A stretch of DNA of 64,000 nt from Lithodes maja (taxonomy: Eukaryota > Arthropoda > Malacostraca > Decapoda > Lithodidae). The DNA is taken from positions 1-64,000 of the forward strand of contig JBAKBP010013106.1 of the NCBI GenBank assembly GCA_037953745.1, given 5' to 3'. Shown one piece after another: positions 33,091-44,534 of the stretch (positions are counted from its first letter, which is position 1; every line of letters starts with the position of its first letter). A model generated the notes under the pieces. It saw only the letters and a list, made by a program, of their open reading frames with translations. It was not told the DNA's origin and made no database searches. A program made the position numbers and the translations under genes.

Positions 33091-33104
33091 TGGCGACCTT
33101 GCAC
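33091..33104 (+). promoter_or_regulatory. primer-binding site
   Basis: TGGCGACCTTGCAC, three bases after the 5' LTR. The leading TGG pairs with tRNA CCA ends. The TGGCGACC core resembles sites used with tRNA-Arg in some gypsy elements, but I cannot fix the tRNA identity. Confidence 0.65.
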
Positions 33105-33330
33105 AAGATTCAGTAGTATCCTATCACATGTTTTTTGGAGAACTATTCTATGCTACCTAGTAGAGCTGGCTAGAATTTTCTTGCATATTGGAGGAATTTT
33201 TATTGTGTCATTATTGTATTGGTGGACTTGCAGATTGTTTCGTTGGGGGTGTCTAGAGTAGAGTCATTCAAGCATCTTTAACATTTTGTGAGTCGAGACT
33301 GCAATTAGTAATAAGCACTTTTTTTTTTTT

Positions 33331-34372
33331 ATGAACAGCAATTGTATAACCAGCACTATGTCTAATGACTCATCATTTACGGGGGAGGATAACACGGTAC
33401 AGCCTAGTAACCAGCAAGTACAACAGATGTTTAGGGAGGGGAGTGTTATAAGTGGAGAGAGGGATGCCCGGGCATTTTTGCAGACACCTTTGACCGAACA
33501 GCGCCTGCAGGCTATTGATTGTTACGGTCTTCGCTGTTTAGCCACGGTTTTGGGGCGGGACTGTCCTGACAGTTGGCCCAAGAAGAATTTGGTGGCATGT
33601 TTGTTGGGTGATGGCGATGGGGCGGTGGGTGGAGTGGGGTCTTGGGGGGTTCCCTCCAAGCCTCCATTCCACTCTACCCCTGAGCTGGGCCCTCAGCCAG
33701 CGAGTCTTAGCACGATGCAGCAGGAGGGTTCTCAAGGGCAAGCTGGCTTACCCGTAAACACGTCTCGGTGTGTATCCCCCATTTTGTGCTCTCCCCCCCC
33801 AGGCCTGTCTCCTGAGATGTTATTTCAGCTAGAACTAGCTAAGTTTAAGCTGCAGGAGACTCAGATACAACAGGCTAGTATAGAACGGATTAAGCTGCAG
33901 GAGACTCAGATACAACAGGCTAGTATAGAACGCATAGAGGTTGCTAGAATCCAAGCCAATCAGGATGCAACCAGGTACCAGGCTGAAATGGATGTCGAGA
34001 AGTCTAGAGTAGAGACCACGGGGCGTCATCTCGGTGGTGGGCACCGGGTTACAGACTCACTTTCGCATTTAATTAAGTTAGTACCCGCATTTGATGAGAC
34101 AGCAGTGACTGAGTTTTTTGCTCGTTTCGAAAAGAAGTGTCGTGAGTATGACTGGCCGGAGATTAAATGGGCAGCATTAGTTTCATCACGTCTAGTGGGT
34201 AAGGGGTTGAAAGCCTACGATGCACTGTCACTGGACGAGAGTGTAGTGTATGGACTGGTGAAGGAGGCTGTGCTCCGGGCCTACGAACTGCAACCCGAAA
34301 CTTATAGATTGAAGTTCCGTGGCGTGAATAAGAAGAGCGACGTCAGTTTTATGGAGCACGCACGGGACTTAA
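33331..34372 (+). CDS. gag, N-terminal part (LTR element), interrupted by piggyBac PB2
   Basis: Structural Gag protein of the retrotransposon particle. The ATG at 33331 follows a poly(T) stretch. The first ~165 residues are poorly conserved and Gly/Pro-rich. Next comes a helical Gln-rich block in which a 45-bp unit (LQETQIQQASIERI) is directly duplicated (33847-33936). A retrotransposon-gag domain follows from about 34066: LIKLVPAFDETAVTEFFARF and SLDESVVYGLVKEAVLRAYE. The reading frame reaches the TTAA at 34369-34372 where PB2 is inserted, and resumes in the same frame at 40267. Confidence 0.85.
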
Positions 34373-34592
34373 CCCGGGAGCTGCGGGAAGACTCTTAAGA
34401 GTTCCCCCGGCGGACTGCGGGAAGACTCTCTGGAGTAACGCTTTTGAACGCGTACCAAAACCGCGCGTAAATAGTCAGACGGCTGAAAATTGGTGTGGAT
34501 ATAGTACTACGTGTCAACTCTCGATACCACCCCGCGAAACGCTCTCCCCGCACTCGAGCAAGCACCACCGCGCCAGTAACCAAGCACTAGTC

Positions 34593-37560
34593 ATGGAGCC
34601 CACACGTCCCTCACGCTCGCTCCCTGATGACACCACCAGCCCTCCTTCTGGTGGTGTTAGCCGCCGTGGAAGGCAGAGGGTGGCTGCCAAAGACCCTAGC
34701 TACCTGTACGACACGCCCTACAGCTCGGAGGACGAAACACCAGCACCCAAAGCACGGAAAACACGTGCAAGCAGGGCAATTGCACAGAGGTCATTGATCT
34801 TTTGTGACACTGCCACCACGACCCAGGCCACTGCAACAACCACTACCACCAGCACTACCATCACTGCCACCCCTGCCACCCCTGCCACCGGTACCAGCGA
34901 CGCAGGAGGTCGCCCTAGGGCTGCAGAACCTGCGGGGGCAGGAAAAATTAAAGGCACGGGCGTAGGGAAAAGATCCCGTACGCCAGCCACAGTGCCCCTA
35001 CCACCACCACCACCACCAGCCGCCGCCCCTGGCCCGGCTGCCGCCGCCGCCCCTGGCCCGACTGCCGCTGCCGCCCCTGCTGCCCCTGCCAGCGACGCAG
35101 GAGGCCGCCCTAGGGCTGCAAAACCTGCGGGGGCAGGAAAAATTAAAGGCACGGGCGTAGGGAAAAGATCCCGTACGCCAGCCACAGTGCCCCTACCACC
35201 ACCACCACCACCACCAGCCGCCGCCCCTGGCCCGGCTGCCGCCGCCGCCCCTGGCCCAACTGCCGCTGCCGCCCCTGCTGCCCCTGCCAGCGACGCAGGA
35301 GGCCGCCCTAGGGCTGCAAAACCTGCGGGGGCAGGAAAAATTAAAGGCACGGGCGTAGGGAAAAGATCCCGTACGCCAGCCACAGTGCCCCGACCACCAC
35401 CACCGCCGCCCCCTGGCCCGGCTGCCGCTGCCCGCCCCTGCTGCCCCTGCCAGCCGCCCCTGCCCCAAGGAACAGAGAGAAGGGCGACAGGCACCACCAT
35501 CATCTTCCCATCAAGGCCACGCACCACTGCTGCCTCCCTGCCGCCGCCTCGGCCGCCGCCTCTGCCGCCGCCCCTACCGCCGCCCCTGCTGTCCCTGTCC
35601 ATCAGACACCCTCGCGTGGCAAAATTACCCGGAAAACTCTTACACCATCCAAATATGCCGCCATGCTGTTTGATGGTGATTTACAGGACATTGGCAGTCA
35701 AGGTTTTGACGACGAAGACCAAGCACGGGACCAAGGGTGGGGGGATTTGGGAAGTGGACAGTGGGAGTGAGTCGGACGTCGGCGACGAAAACGAGGAAGG
35801 TTATCGTCTGACCAGTGAAGAGGAGGGTGATGATGATAATGTGCTGTATCGCGACCATGGAAGCGATATTTCAGACAATGAAGCAGACGCAGACGACATT
35901 CCGATCCCTGGCTTGCCTACGTTCGATTGGTCTGACGGGGTCAATTTTGTACCTGACGTGCCCCAGTTCAATCCTGGGTCGTCAGGTACAACTGACGACT
36001 GGCCCTGTGACGAGCACAGCGCGAACGAAAGCGATTTCTTCCTCGCTTTTTTCGATTTTGAGGTAATGACGTTCATCGTTGCCCAAAACAAACGCCTACT
36101 ACAGGTGGGTGTTTGGTCGATTTGGACGTCCTTTCTCAAAAAGCGAGAATACGAGGCTGGGTGGATACGACTGTTGAAGAATTTATGACGTTCTTTGCCT
36201 TGTTGTTCCTCATGCCTCTGATCAAGAAGCATGTGTTGCAACACTACTGGAAGCACGACCCTCTCATCGCAACCCCAACTTTCAATAAGTTCATGACTCG
36301 TGACAGATTTTTTGTTGCTGCTAAGATTTATGCACTTTGCAGACAACGAAAATCCTAACAGGATTGACAGGATATGGAAAGTTCGGACTGTGTTCACCAT
36401 GTTGTTGGAGAGGTTTAGGAAATACTTTTACCCCTTCCTCAATTTGGTGATTGACGAGTCGCTCGTGCTCTTCAAAGGACGTCTTGTGTTCAAACAGTAT
36501 ATCCCCTTGAAAAGGCATAGGTTCGGAATCAAGCTCTTCGTTTTGTGTGACTGCGAAACTGGAATAGTGCTTGACATGATCGTGTATACAGGCACTGACA
36601 TTGACATCCCGAAAGCCGCTGCCAATGACCCCATGGGCATGTCAGGTGCCATCGTCAGGAAAATGTTGGCACCTTACCTGGGCAAAGGCCACATCATCTA
36701 CACTGACAACTGGTATACTTCTCCTGCTCTCTGCCAGTTTCTTCATGACAACCAAACGGGGTCATGTGGGACTGTCAGAAAGACAAGAAAGTTTATGCCC
36801 AAGTTCACAGGTGATGTCATTCCTCTGTCAGATGCCTCCTCCAGTGACACACCTTCAGAAGACGACCTGGCCCAGGAACACCGCGAGAGGCATGTTCGAA
36901 GAAGGCGACGAAAGGGGCTGAAGTACAAGCAGCTCGAAAAGTGTGGGAAAGTGATAGCCCTGAAGTGGAAGGACAAGCGAGACGTCCACCTGCTTTCCAC
37001 CGTCCACACAGGTGCCCAAGTGGATTCTGGCAAAATCCACTACAGAACCAGGAAGACCATCTACAAGCCCGACATGGTAGTGGACTACACAAAGAACATG
37101 CGCCTGGTGGACAAGTCTGACTGTCAGCTGTCAGGCGTTGAGTGTCTGAGGAAGACTGTGAAGTGGTATCACATGCTCTTCCTCCACCTAGTTGATATCA
37201 CGATGCTCAACGCTTACAACTTGTGGTTGGTAAAGAAGGATATGTCCCCAAACCAGAAGCTGAAATTCCGGGAGTTCGTGTACAACGTCTCATACCAACT
37301 CCTGGAGAAGTATGGCACCACCACTCACAGACGTACGGCATGGCGTGGGGATCACGTTCCTGACCGAGTGCAGGTGGGTGTCCAAAGACACTACCTGATC
37401 GGCACCGAGGTGATTGGCATTCGTCACAGGCAGGTGCAGTGCGTCGTCTGCAGCTCCAGTGTCAGGAAACCCCATGTCCCAAAAAGAGTCACCTCAATGT
37501 GCGCAGAGTGCAAAGTTGCACTCTGCATGACCACACCTTCAAAAATTTTTGAGTGTCGCC
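34593..37560 (+). pseudogene. piggyBac transposase (PB2), frameshifted and C-terminally damaged
   Basis: The ATG at 34593 begins MEPTRPSRSLPDDTTSPPSG. An Ala/Pro-rich N region with a triplicated block follows, then an acidic stretch (about 35750-35990), then the catalytic core. Two opposite frame changes lie near 36105 and in the T run near 36308-36313; the middle frame carries FMTFFALLFLMPLIKKHV. The catalytic aspartates are present: NLVIDESLVLFKG (about 36445), IIYTDNWYTSP (about 36700) and MRLVDKSDC (about 37100). The C-terminal finger begins CVVCSSSV and CAECKVALC but breaks off near 37535 into unrelated Pro/Ala-rich repeat translation. PB2 is therefore probably non-autonomous and was moved by another transposase. 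Confidence 0.82.
34896..35430 (+). repeat. three direct repeats of ~195 bp in the PB2 transposase N-terminus
   Basis: Units start at 34896, 35091 and 35289. Each encodes SDAGGRPRAA(E/K)PAGAGKIKG and continues to RSRTPATVP, then a poly-Pro/poly-Ala spacer. Copies 2 and 3 are closest to each other. The array is in frame and so lengthens the disordered N-terminal region. Confidence 0.88.
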
Positions 37561-37775
37561 CTGCCCCGCCCTGCCCTGCACTGCCCTGCACTGCCCTGCC
37601 CTGGACTCGCCCCCTGCTCAGCCCTGGACTCGCCCCCTGCTCAGCCCTGCCCTGGACTCGCCCCCTGCTCAGCCCTGCCCTGGACTCGCCCCCTGCTCAG
37701 CCCTGCCCTGGACTCGCCCCCTGCTCAGCCCTGCCCTGGACTCGCCCCCTGCTCAGCCCTGTCCTGGACTCGCGC
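37555..37775 (+). repeat. 28-bp minisatellite truncating the PB2 transposase finger
   Basis: About six tandem copies of a 28-bp unit containing CTGCTCAGCCCTGCCCTGGA, with partial CCCTGCACTG units before it. It begins right where the transposase Cys-rich finger should continue, so array expansion probably removed or displaced the last finger residues. Confidence 0.85.
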
Positions 37776-38105
37776 CCTACCTTACCTGACCTGACCTAAT
37801 TGATCACGCTACCTCATAATGTAACATATATATTATATAATGTATAAGTTCCAAAGATGTCCCTGTGATATAGCTTTTACATTATATAATTGTATGTTTC
37901 ATTATTTAGTTTATAAGTTTCAAATATCTACATGTTATATGCCTTATTTTTTTATTATATCAATATATATGTTTGTTATTAGTCAAAGTCATGTGTATAT
38001 AATTATTTTATTACCTCAAATGAATTGTACAAAAATATATATGTTTCAACAAATCCTGTCAAACCTACTAAGATAATAAAAAAAAAACAATAATAAAAAA
38101 AAAAC

Positions 38106-38188
38106 ACAAGGTCATGTCATTGTATTCTTACAATATGATATATTCTATGAATATTTCATATTTATTGAATACAATGGCATGATCTTGT
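38106..38188. repeat. perfect-arm hairpin in PB2
   Basis: ACAAGGTCATGTCATTGTATTC is followed, after a ~35-base AT-rich loop, by its near complement GAATACAATGGCATGATCTTGT. It could be a small foldback element or a terminator-like structure in the 3' part of PB2. Confidence 0.7.
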
Positions 38189-38240
38189 AAAAAAAAAAAT
38201 TTATCAAAAATGTTCTAGACAATATAAAACCTTCCCCATA

Positions 38241-38322
38241 ACCCCCTCCTGGATTCGATCCCACAACCCTAGCACACTTTCAGTTTACCAGTCCGCGACC
38301 TTACCAACCATGCCACAGGAGC
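38241..38322 (-). repeat. tRNA-like sequence in PB2
   Basis: On the minus strand, GGCATGGTTGGTAAGG resembles an A box and GGGATCGAATCCAGGAG a B box. The outer GCTCCTG/CAGGAGG arms can pair at six of seven positions. The spacing suggests a long variable arm as in Ser or Leu tRNAs, but the T stem is poor. It is probably a SINE head or decayed tRNA. Confidence 0.5.
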
Positions 38323-39398
38323 TCATACCAAATATCACTCAAAACTTGGTGTCTACAATCGAAATGACAATATACAAAAAAAAATGAATTATCCCACCAA
38401 TTTACGTTTGTAAATTGATGGGATTATCAATTATTTCATGCCAAGGTTTATGAAAGTTTGTCTCTGTCAAGAATTAGTAATTATATAACTTTATTCTGTC
38501 CAAAATTGCCAAAACATTCAGCAAAATTGCCCCTCTCAGTGCGACTCCACTCATTTTCACACGGTCAAGCGGTGACCCTTGTCGCTCCCTAGCTACACCA
38601 GCCACAGCAGCTCTGTCTGGGAAAAAAATTTGTATAAATACAATAATGGATAAAATACTCTTCACAAATACATTTGTATTGTATAATATTGTAAATCAAA
38701 AAGAATAATAACTGTGTGGGTGTCGTAAATTGCTCAACCAGCTTTCTTATGTCTCGCCTACGCGCGTATATTGGATTATACATAGTCATGACTGTCATAC
38801 AAATAATTGCAGTAGGTCTCGAATGTACATTTAGATTGCATATTACTTGGAAATAAATAAGTAAACGTTTCTCTGGTGGCAATCTACCCTTTCGCAAGTG
38901 TAAGGAGACACCATTCTATATTTAGCCCTTTATCGCAAAAGGCAATCTGCACGTGTTTACTGACCACCGTCGCTGGTGCTCTATAATATAGTAGTTTATT
39001 GACAGTCAATGGCCTACATGTTTCTGTGGTACTTCACATGTGTCTAAAATGCAATGTCTGCTTGCATAAAAATGCAATTCTGAAGTCCATTTATACGTAC
39101 AACATACGCATGTCTCAGTTTCTATCTATCTCTCTCTCTCTCCATTCCTGACTCATGTTATTGTAAAACTCTTGGTGGCAAGAAACACCAGACACCTGGA
39201 AGACAAGGTTCAAAATCCCAAGCATCCATACGCCTCGAGCGCCTTCACACTTGTCACACAGCTGGTTATCTATCTACAGATCTGCCTGCCTTTCCTCCCT
39301 TGACGACTCACTCACTCCCTCCCTGCACCCCTGCATGCCTCCCTCCCTCCCTCCCACACACCCACCCCCAACCCACCCTTTCAGGCTTCCGTGTGCTA

Positions 39399-39965
39399 GA
39401 AACACATTCACAATTTGCGTAAATATCGCATCAATTGAGCTATATGCGGTATATTCCTTGTTATATGGGACGCCTACATACGTACACGTCTTTATTATAG
39501 CATGACAGTGCTCTAAATACAAGATTTACGTGATATGTATGGCGTAACACACCCTCTCCCCCTTTCATTCCCAGCACAGCTCACTCACACCTTGGTTCAC
39601 GCATAGAAACTCTTTGATAATGTGCGTAAATATCGCATAAATTGGTCAATATGCGGTATATATTTTGATATATGGCACGTATACATACGTACAAGTCTGT
39701 ATTATAGCATGACAGTGCTCTACGTACAAGATATACGTGATATGTATGGCGTAAACCACACTCTCAGCTCATAAATTACCGCCAAACCTCCAACACATGT
39801 CATTCCCGCCTAAAAATTCTCTTATAATTCCCTTATACAGTATATTGCAATTTTTGGTCACTATGAGGCATATTCATTGTTATATGGGTGGCCTACACAC
39901 GTATACATACTCTACATAGCCTAAAAGGGCTCAAAAATGGACATATACGTGATAATACGCGGTAA
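39399..39965 (+). repeat. three diverged ~210-bp units near the right end of PB2
   Basis: Units begin near 39399, 39604 and 39812. Shared landmarks are GCGTAAATATCGCAT, TATTATAGCATGACAGTGCTCTA and TACGTGATATGTATGGCGTAA in the first two, with a more diverged third. The layout parallels the triple 177-bp array of PB1, although the sequences differ. Confidence 0.78.
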
Positions 39966-40266
39966 CCCACCCCCTCCTCCCTCTCCTTCTATCCCCTGCG
40001 CGCGTAAATATTCGGCAGGAAAATCTCGCCGCTCGATGACAATCTAGCCGCGCGGTGCCATTCGCTCCACATTTTTCAACTACGGACCGTTCCCCCACCC
40101 CCCCCAGACATTTTTTGGGGGGTCAAATTTATATGGGCCGATGCCCGCAAACATTCCCTACACGATGAGGTACTTTTTATCGAAATTTGCAATAGGTCCC
40201 CAAATCATCATAGGTGCGCACAGTCTTACCCTGTAGAAAACCCCCTGTGCGCCGCGGAGAGGTTAA

Positions 40267-43200
40267 CAGATGCAGGTAATAACTGGTTTCGGTCCGAGCA
40301 CGCAGAGTCGGCTGAGGAAATTAAGCAACTTTTCTATCTGGAACAGTTTTACAAATGTACTGGAACCGATCTAACGCTGAACATTAAGGAAAAATGTCCC
40401 AAGACAGTAGAGGAGGCTGCCAAGATGGCAGACTTCAGATTATCATTGATTCGTGGTTGCGGTGCCGCTCAGAGGGCTGAGTCAGGGCAGAAGGGGCGCT
40501 ATACCCCACCCACCAGAGTTTTCGATAATAACAAATCCTATGACACACATAACCACACTAAATGCATTGCACCTAATAACACCTACAAACACAAGCCTCT
40601 CCCGTTTACTAAAGGTCAGGCCCCTTCTTCGCCCGCACAAGGGAAGAAGCCCATTGGGGATGTGAAATGTTACAAATGTCAGAAGCTAGGCCATTATTCA
40701 CGTGAGTGCCCTAGTAACACTCCCGCTAAGCCGGTGTCATTGGTTCACAGTATCGGTGTGTCTCTGAAGGCTGCAGCAACTGCCCGGGGTAGGTTGTCAG
40801 CAGCTGAGGCACACGCGGTAAAGAAGCGTACGGAAGGCTCGACACCTGTCCGGGACACTTTCTGTAGCCATCGGGGACACGGGTTTGTGAGCTGGGGGAG
40901 TGAACTACGGAGGGTTGACTTGCTGAGGGATACGGGGGCTTCGCAAACTTTGTTGAGGAACTTCACAGGGAAACCGATAAATGCGGCCAGAGTTGTTGTG
41001 GTGCAGGGTATAAATGCTACGAGGTCATACCCACTTGTGAGGTTGGAGTTGAGAGTGGGAGAGGTGTGCAGGGAGCTGGATGTAGGGATCGTTGAGTGTT
41101 TGCCAGTTGAGGGCGTCGACCTTCTTCTCGGCAACGACTTTGCGGTGCCCACTTCCGGGACTCCACCCTTAGTCGTTGCCGAGAGGGCGGCCGACGTGGA
41201 TGGTGAGAATCGGGAATGGGTTGGGAGGTGCCAACAGGATGAGATGGCCTGTGTGGTAACCCGATCTCGCTCTGCGGCTCCTGCACAGCCTAGCACTCAA
41301 CCTCGGGGACAGTGGAGGAAGGATCAGGAGAAGGTTGCTAAGGGCAGGAAAAGGGACATTGATTCTGCTGCACTTCTCGGTGATTCGGTACTTGGACCTA
41401 TAATAAACACGGGAGTTGACTCTGGCCCAGATATGGTGTGTAACAAGGCAGAGTTGGGTAAGACTTCGCGTGAGGCAAGAGCTGTAGCGAGAGCCACTAA
41501 GGCAGTAGAGCCTACTAGCCGGGGTAATGTCTTATTACAAAACCATCTTGATGCATTGACGCCCAGGGACATTAGTGAGCAGCAGCTGCAAGACGCTAGC
41601 CTAGCTCGTTATAGCAATGGTGCCATAGAGTTGGAGGAAGATGGGGATGCGAAGCCGGGAGATTTCTTTAGGCTCAACAGGATATTGTACCGCAGATTTC
41701 TAGACCCCAAATCGAAGTGGGAGGGCGGTGCGAGGGTAGTAGACCAGGTGGTTGTTCCAAATAAGTATAGAGAGTCCTTATTGTGTCTGGCGCATGATGT
41801 GCCGGTGGCGGGTCATTTGGGGGTAACAAAAACATTGGCGGCATTGGGCAGGTTTTTCTGGTGGCCTGGGGTCAAGGCTGATGTCTGTGCATGGGTGGCT
41901 GGGTGTGCGACCTGCCAGACAACGGGGAAGCCTAACCAGACCATCCCGAAGGCACCTTTGTTTCCCATACCTGTCACCGGGCCTCCGTTCAGCAAAGTTG
42001 TAGTAGATTTGGTTGGCCCTTTCCCGCCTACTAGAAGTGGCAATAAATTCCTGTTGACAATCATGGATGTGGCTACGAGATACCCGGACGCATACCCCAT
42101 GAGAAACGGCTCGGCAAAGGCAGTTGTTAAAAACTTATTATTGTTCTGTTCCCGTTATGGATTTCCACGTGAGGTGCAGTCAGACCAGGGGAGCAATTTT
42201 ACATCCAAATTGTTCAAGCAAACCCTTCAGTTGCACGGTATATGTTCTGTAGTGTCGTCAGCCTACCATCCCGAGAGTCAGGGAGTCTTGGAGCGGTGGC
42301 ACTCGACCCTGAAGAGTATGCTACGCTGTTACTGTGCAGAACATGACACTGATTGGGATTTGGGTCTGCCGTATGTTCTGTTCGCTGCACGTGAAGTCCC
42401 AGGAGAGAACCTGGGGTTCAGTCCAAATCAACTAGTCTTTGGCCATAATGTGAGAGGACCTTTAAGTATGGTGAAAGAGATCTGGGAGGGCGAAGAGAAG
42501 CCGGGGTCTGTACTTAAATATATCCTTGAGAGCCGGGAGAGACTTATAGGTTGCATGGCAGCGGCAGGTAATAACTTGGTTAATGCACAGGCGGTCATGA
42601 AGCACCAGTATGACGCCAAGGTGAGGCTTCGGGAGTTTTCGGTGGGTCAGGAGGTAATGTTGCTTTTACCTTTGCCTGGACACCCCCTTTCTGCCAAGTT
42701 TATTGGGCCGTATGTGGTGGCTAAGAAACTGTCCGACCTTGATTATCTCGTTGCAACACCTGACCGTAGAAAAAAACATCAGTTATGTCATGTTAACCTC
42801 ATGAAAGAGTATGTGAGACGCCCCTCAGAGCCTCTCACTGTCCCTGTGCTGGCCTGCAGCGGCCAGGGTGGAGAAGGAGGTGGGGACAGTCATGCTGCTG
42901 AGGAGGATAGCTGGGACTGTGTCATTTCCGCGGAACAGTGGGCGGGGAATACTGAACAAGAGGCTAGGCAAGCTGTAAGTCACCTGCCTGAGCACCAGGG
43001 TGCTGCTGTCCTAGGCCTGTTCAGGTCATACCCCTCTGTTTTCGCCGAACACCCAGGTCTCACTACTCAGGTAACGCACGACGTGGACGTCGGTGATAAT
43101 GTGCCCTTCAAGTCAGTGCCCTACCGTGTGCCCCCGGTAAAGTTGCCAGCTTTACGGGAGGAGTTAAAGTACATGGTTGAGAGAGGGATGATCACTGAAG

Positions 43201-43886
43201 GTTATGTGAAGTGGACATCACCCGTCACGTTGCAGCCAAAACCTGACGGCAAGGTGCGGTTCTGCATAGATTTTCGTAGGCTAAATGGCTTGACCACTAC
43301 CAACCCTTACCCTTTGCCTCGAGTTGACGACAGCGTGGACAAGATAGGGAATGCAAAGTACCTTACTAAAATTGATCTTGTAAAAGGCTACTGGCAAGTA
43401 CCCCTGTCGGACCGAGCTAAGCAAGTTTGTGGTTTTGTGATAGATGGCAAGACCTACCAATGTAACGTAATGCCTTATGGGCTTAAGAACGCACCTGCCA
43501 CGTTTCAGAACCTGATGAACGATATTTGTGACGAAATCCCTAACTGCACGGTCTACCTTGATGACGTGATAGTGTATGATGACAATTTTGAAAATCACCT
43601 AAGGCACTTAGAGACCCTGTTTGGGAAGTTGCACGATGCTGGGCTGGTGGTGAACCTGAGGAAGTGCGAGTTTGTAAAGGCTACTGTGCAGTATCTTGGC
43701 TTCGTGGTCGGGTTAGGCCGGGTGTGCCCCCCCCTGAGCAAGATACAGGCTATCAATATGTTTCCCAGGCCTACCACTAAGCGCCAGGTCATGCGGTTCC
43801 TAGGTATGATAGGCTATTATAGGCGCTTCATCCGGGGATACTCTACTGTCTTAGCACCGTTAACTGATCTTTCAGCTGGCGACTGA
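40267..43886 (+). CDS. gag C-terminus, protease, integrase and reverse transcriptase of the LTR element
   Basis: Continues the gag frame after PB2. In order: the gag end; a zinc knuckle CYKCQKLGHYSREC (about 40668-40710); protease with the DTGAS active site (about 40926); a chromatin/zinc-binding HHCC region (AHDVPVAGHLGVTKT to CATCQTTG, about 41790-41925); the integrase core with Asp in VVVDLVGP (about 42005), Asp in VQSDQGSN (about 42180) and Glu in SQGVLERWHSTLK (about 42290); then RT with RFCIDFRRLNGL (about 43260), KIDLVKGYWQVPL (about 43370) and the YLDD box (about 43555). Integrase precedes RT, unlike canonical Ty3/gypsy. The frame ends at a TGA (43884-43886) at a deletion before RNase H. 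All catalytic residues listed are present. Confidence 0.9.
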
Positions 43887-44253
43887 TGCCAGCGGTGTGG
43901 GTGCCGGGGCAGTGTTACTGCAGACTGATTCCGAGGGCTTGGAACACCCAGTGAGCTTCTTTTCTCGCAAGTTTAATTCGGCACAAAGGAATTACTCGAC
44001 TATAGAGAAAGAGCTTCTTGCTATCGTTTTGTCGCTCAAACATTTCGAAGTTTATGTTCCAGCCTACGGCCCGGTAGTGACGATTTATACGGACCATCAT
44101 CCCTTGAAATTCCTAAATCAGTTTCACAATCGGAATATGCGGTTGACCAGGTGGTCCCTAATGCTCCAAGAGTATAATCTCAACATTCAGCATATTGCCG
44201 GGAGTGAGAACGTGATAGCAGATTGTCTATCAAGGGTTGATGATCCAGGATAG
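43870..44253 (+). pseudogene. RNase H domain of the LTR element, separated from RT by a deletion
   Basis: Encoded in a different frame from the RT. It reads TDASGVGAGAVLLQ (about 43882), YSTIEKELLAIVLSLKHFE (about 43993) and IYTDHHPLKFL (about 44083), with the Asp, Glu and Asp of the active site, and ends with NVIADCLSRVDD. In related elements about 40 residues join the RT end to the ATDASG block. Here they are missing and the two frames overlap by a few bases, so a deletion of roughly 100-130 bp is inferred. Confidence 0.82.
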
Positions 44254-44534
44254 TCGTGCACGGTGTGTGGGTTGAGCAGGAGTAAAATTAGGCTATCATA
44301 ACGCCGTCCAAAAAGATTATAAAACAATAAAATAAACGAGAAATTTTTTTTTTAGTTTTGTAAGTCTTTATTGTTGTAGCATGATGCATGCGATATTGTG
44401 TTTTATGTATAATTCACACTTCAGTTGTTGTGCACCTTTTGCAATTAGTGGCAGCTAAGGGTAGCAGGTCGGTTGGTTGCCTGTCAGATTTTGATAATGC
44501 TTCTAAGGTCGATTATCTAAAATCTTGGGGGGGC
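44254..44534 (+). other. 3' untranslated region and polypurine tract of the LTR element
   Basis: No frame. It ends in CTTGGGGGGGC immediately before the 3' LTR; the G run is the likely polypurine tract used to prime plus-strand synthesis. Confidence 0.75.

Larger units (their letters stand above)
34373..40262 (+). mobile_element. piggyBac element PB2 inserted in gag
   Basis: 5,890 bp flanked by TTAA (34369-34372 and 40263-40266). Removing the element plus one TTAA (5,894 bp) leaves gag in one continuous frame, which fixes the boundaries. The left end CCCGGGAG fits the piggyBac CCYNNNRG pattern; the right end, inverted, is CCTCTCCG. It contains a degraded transposase (34593 to about 37555), a 28-bp minisatellite, AT-rich sequence with a hairpin and a tRNA-like stretch, and a triplicated ~210-bp unit near the right end. 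A second TTAA at 34395-34398 is internal. Confidence 0.9.

Noticed and set aside
34395..34398. TTAA as the left border of PB2
   Set aside because: Using this site, gag would hit a stop at the junction. The TTAA at 34369 restores the frame and has a better piggyBac-type end, so the later TTAA is internal.
34718..35602. Long minus-strand open frame rich in Gly/Ala/Val
   Set aside because: It is the mirror image of the GC-rich triplicated Pro/Ala region of the PB2 transposase; no motif.
37549..37799. Pro/Leu/Ala-rich frames in three phases
   Set aside because: Products of the 28-bp minisatellite, whose length leaves several frames open.
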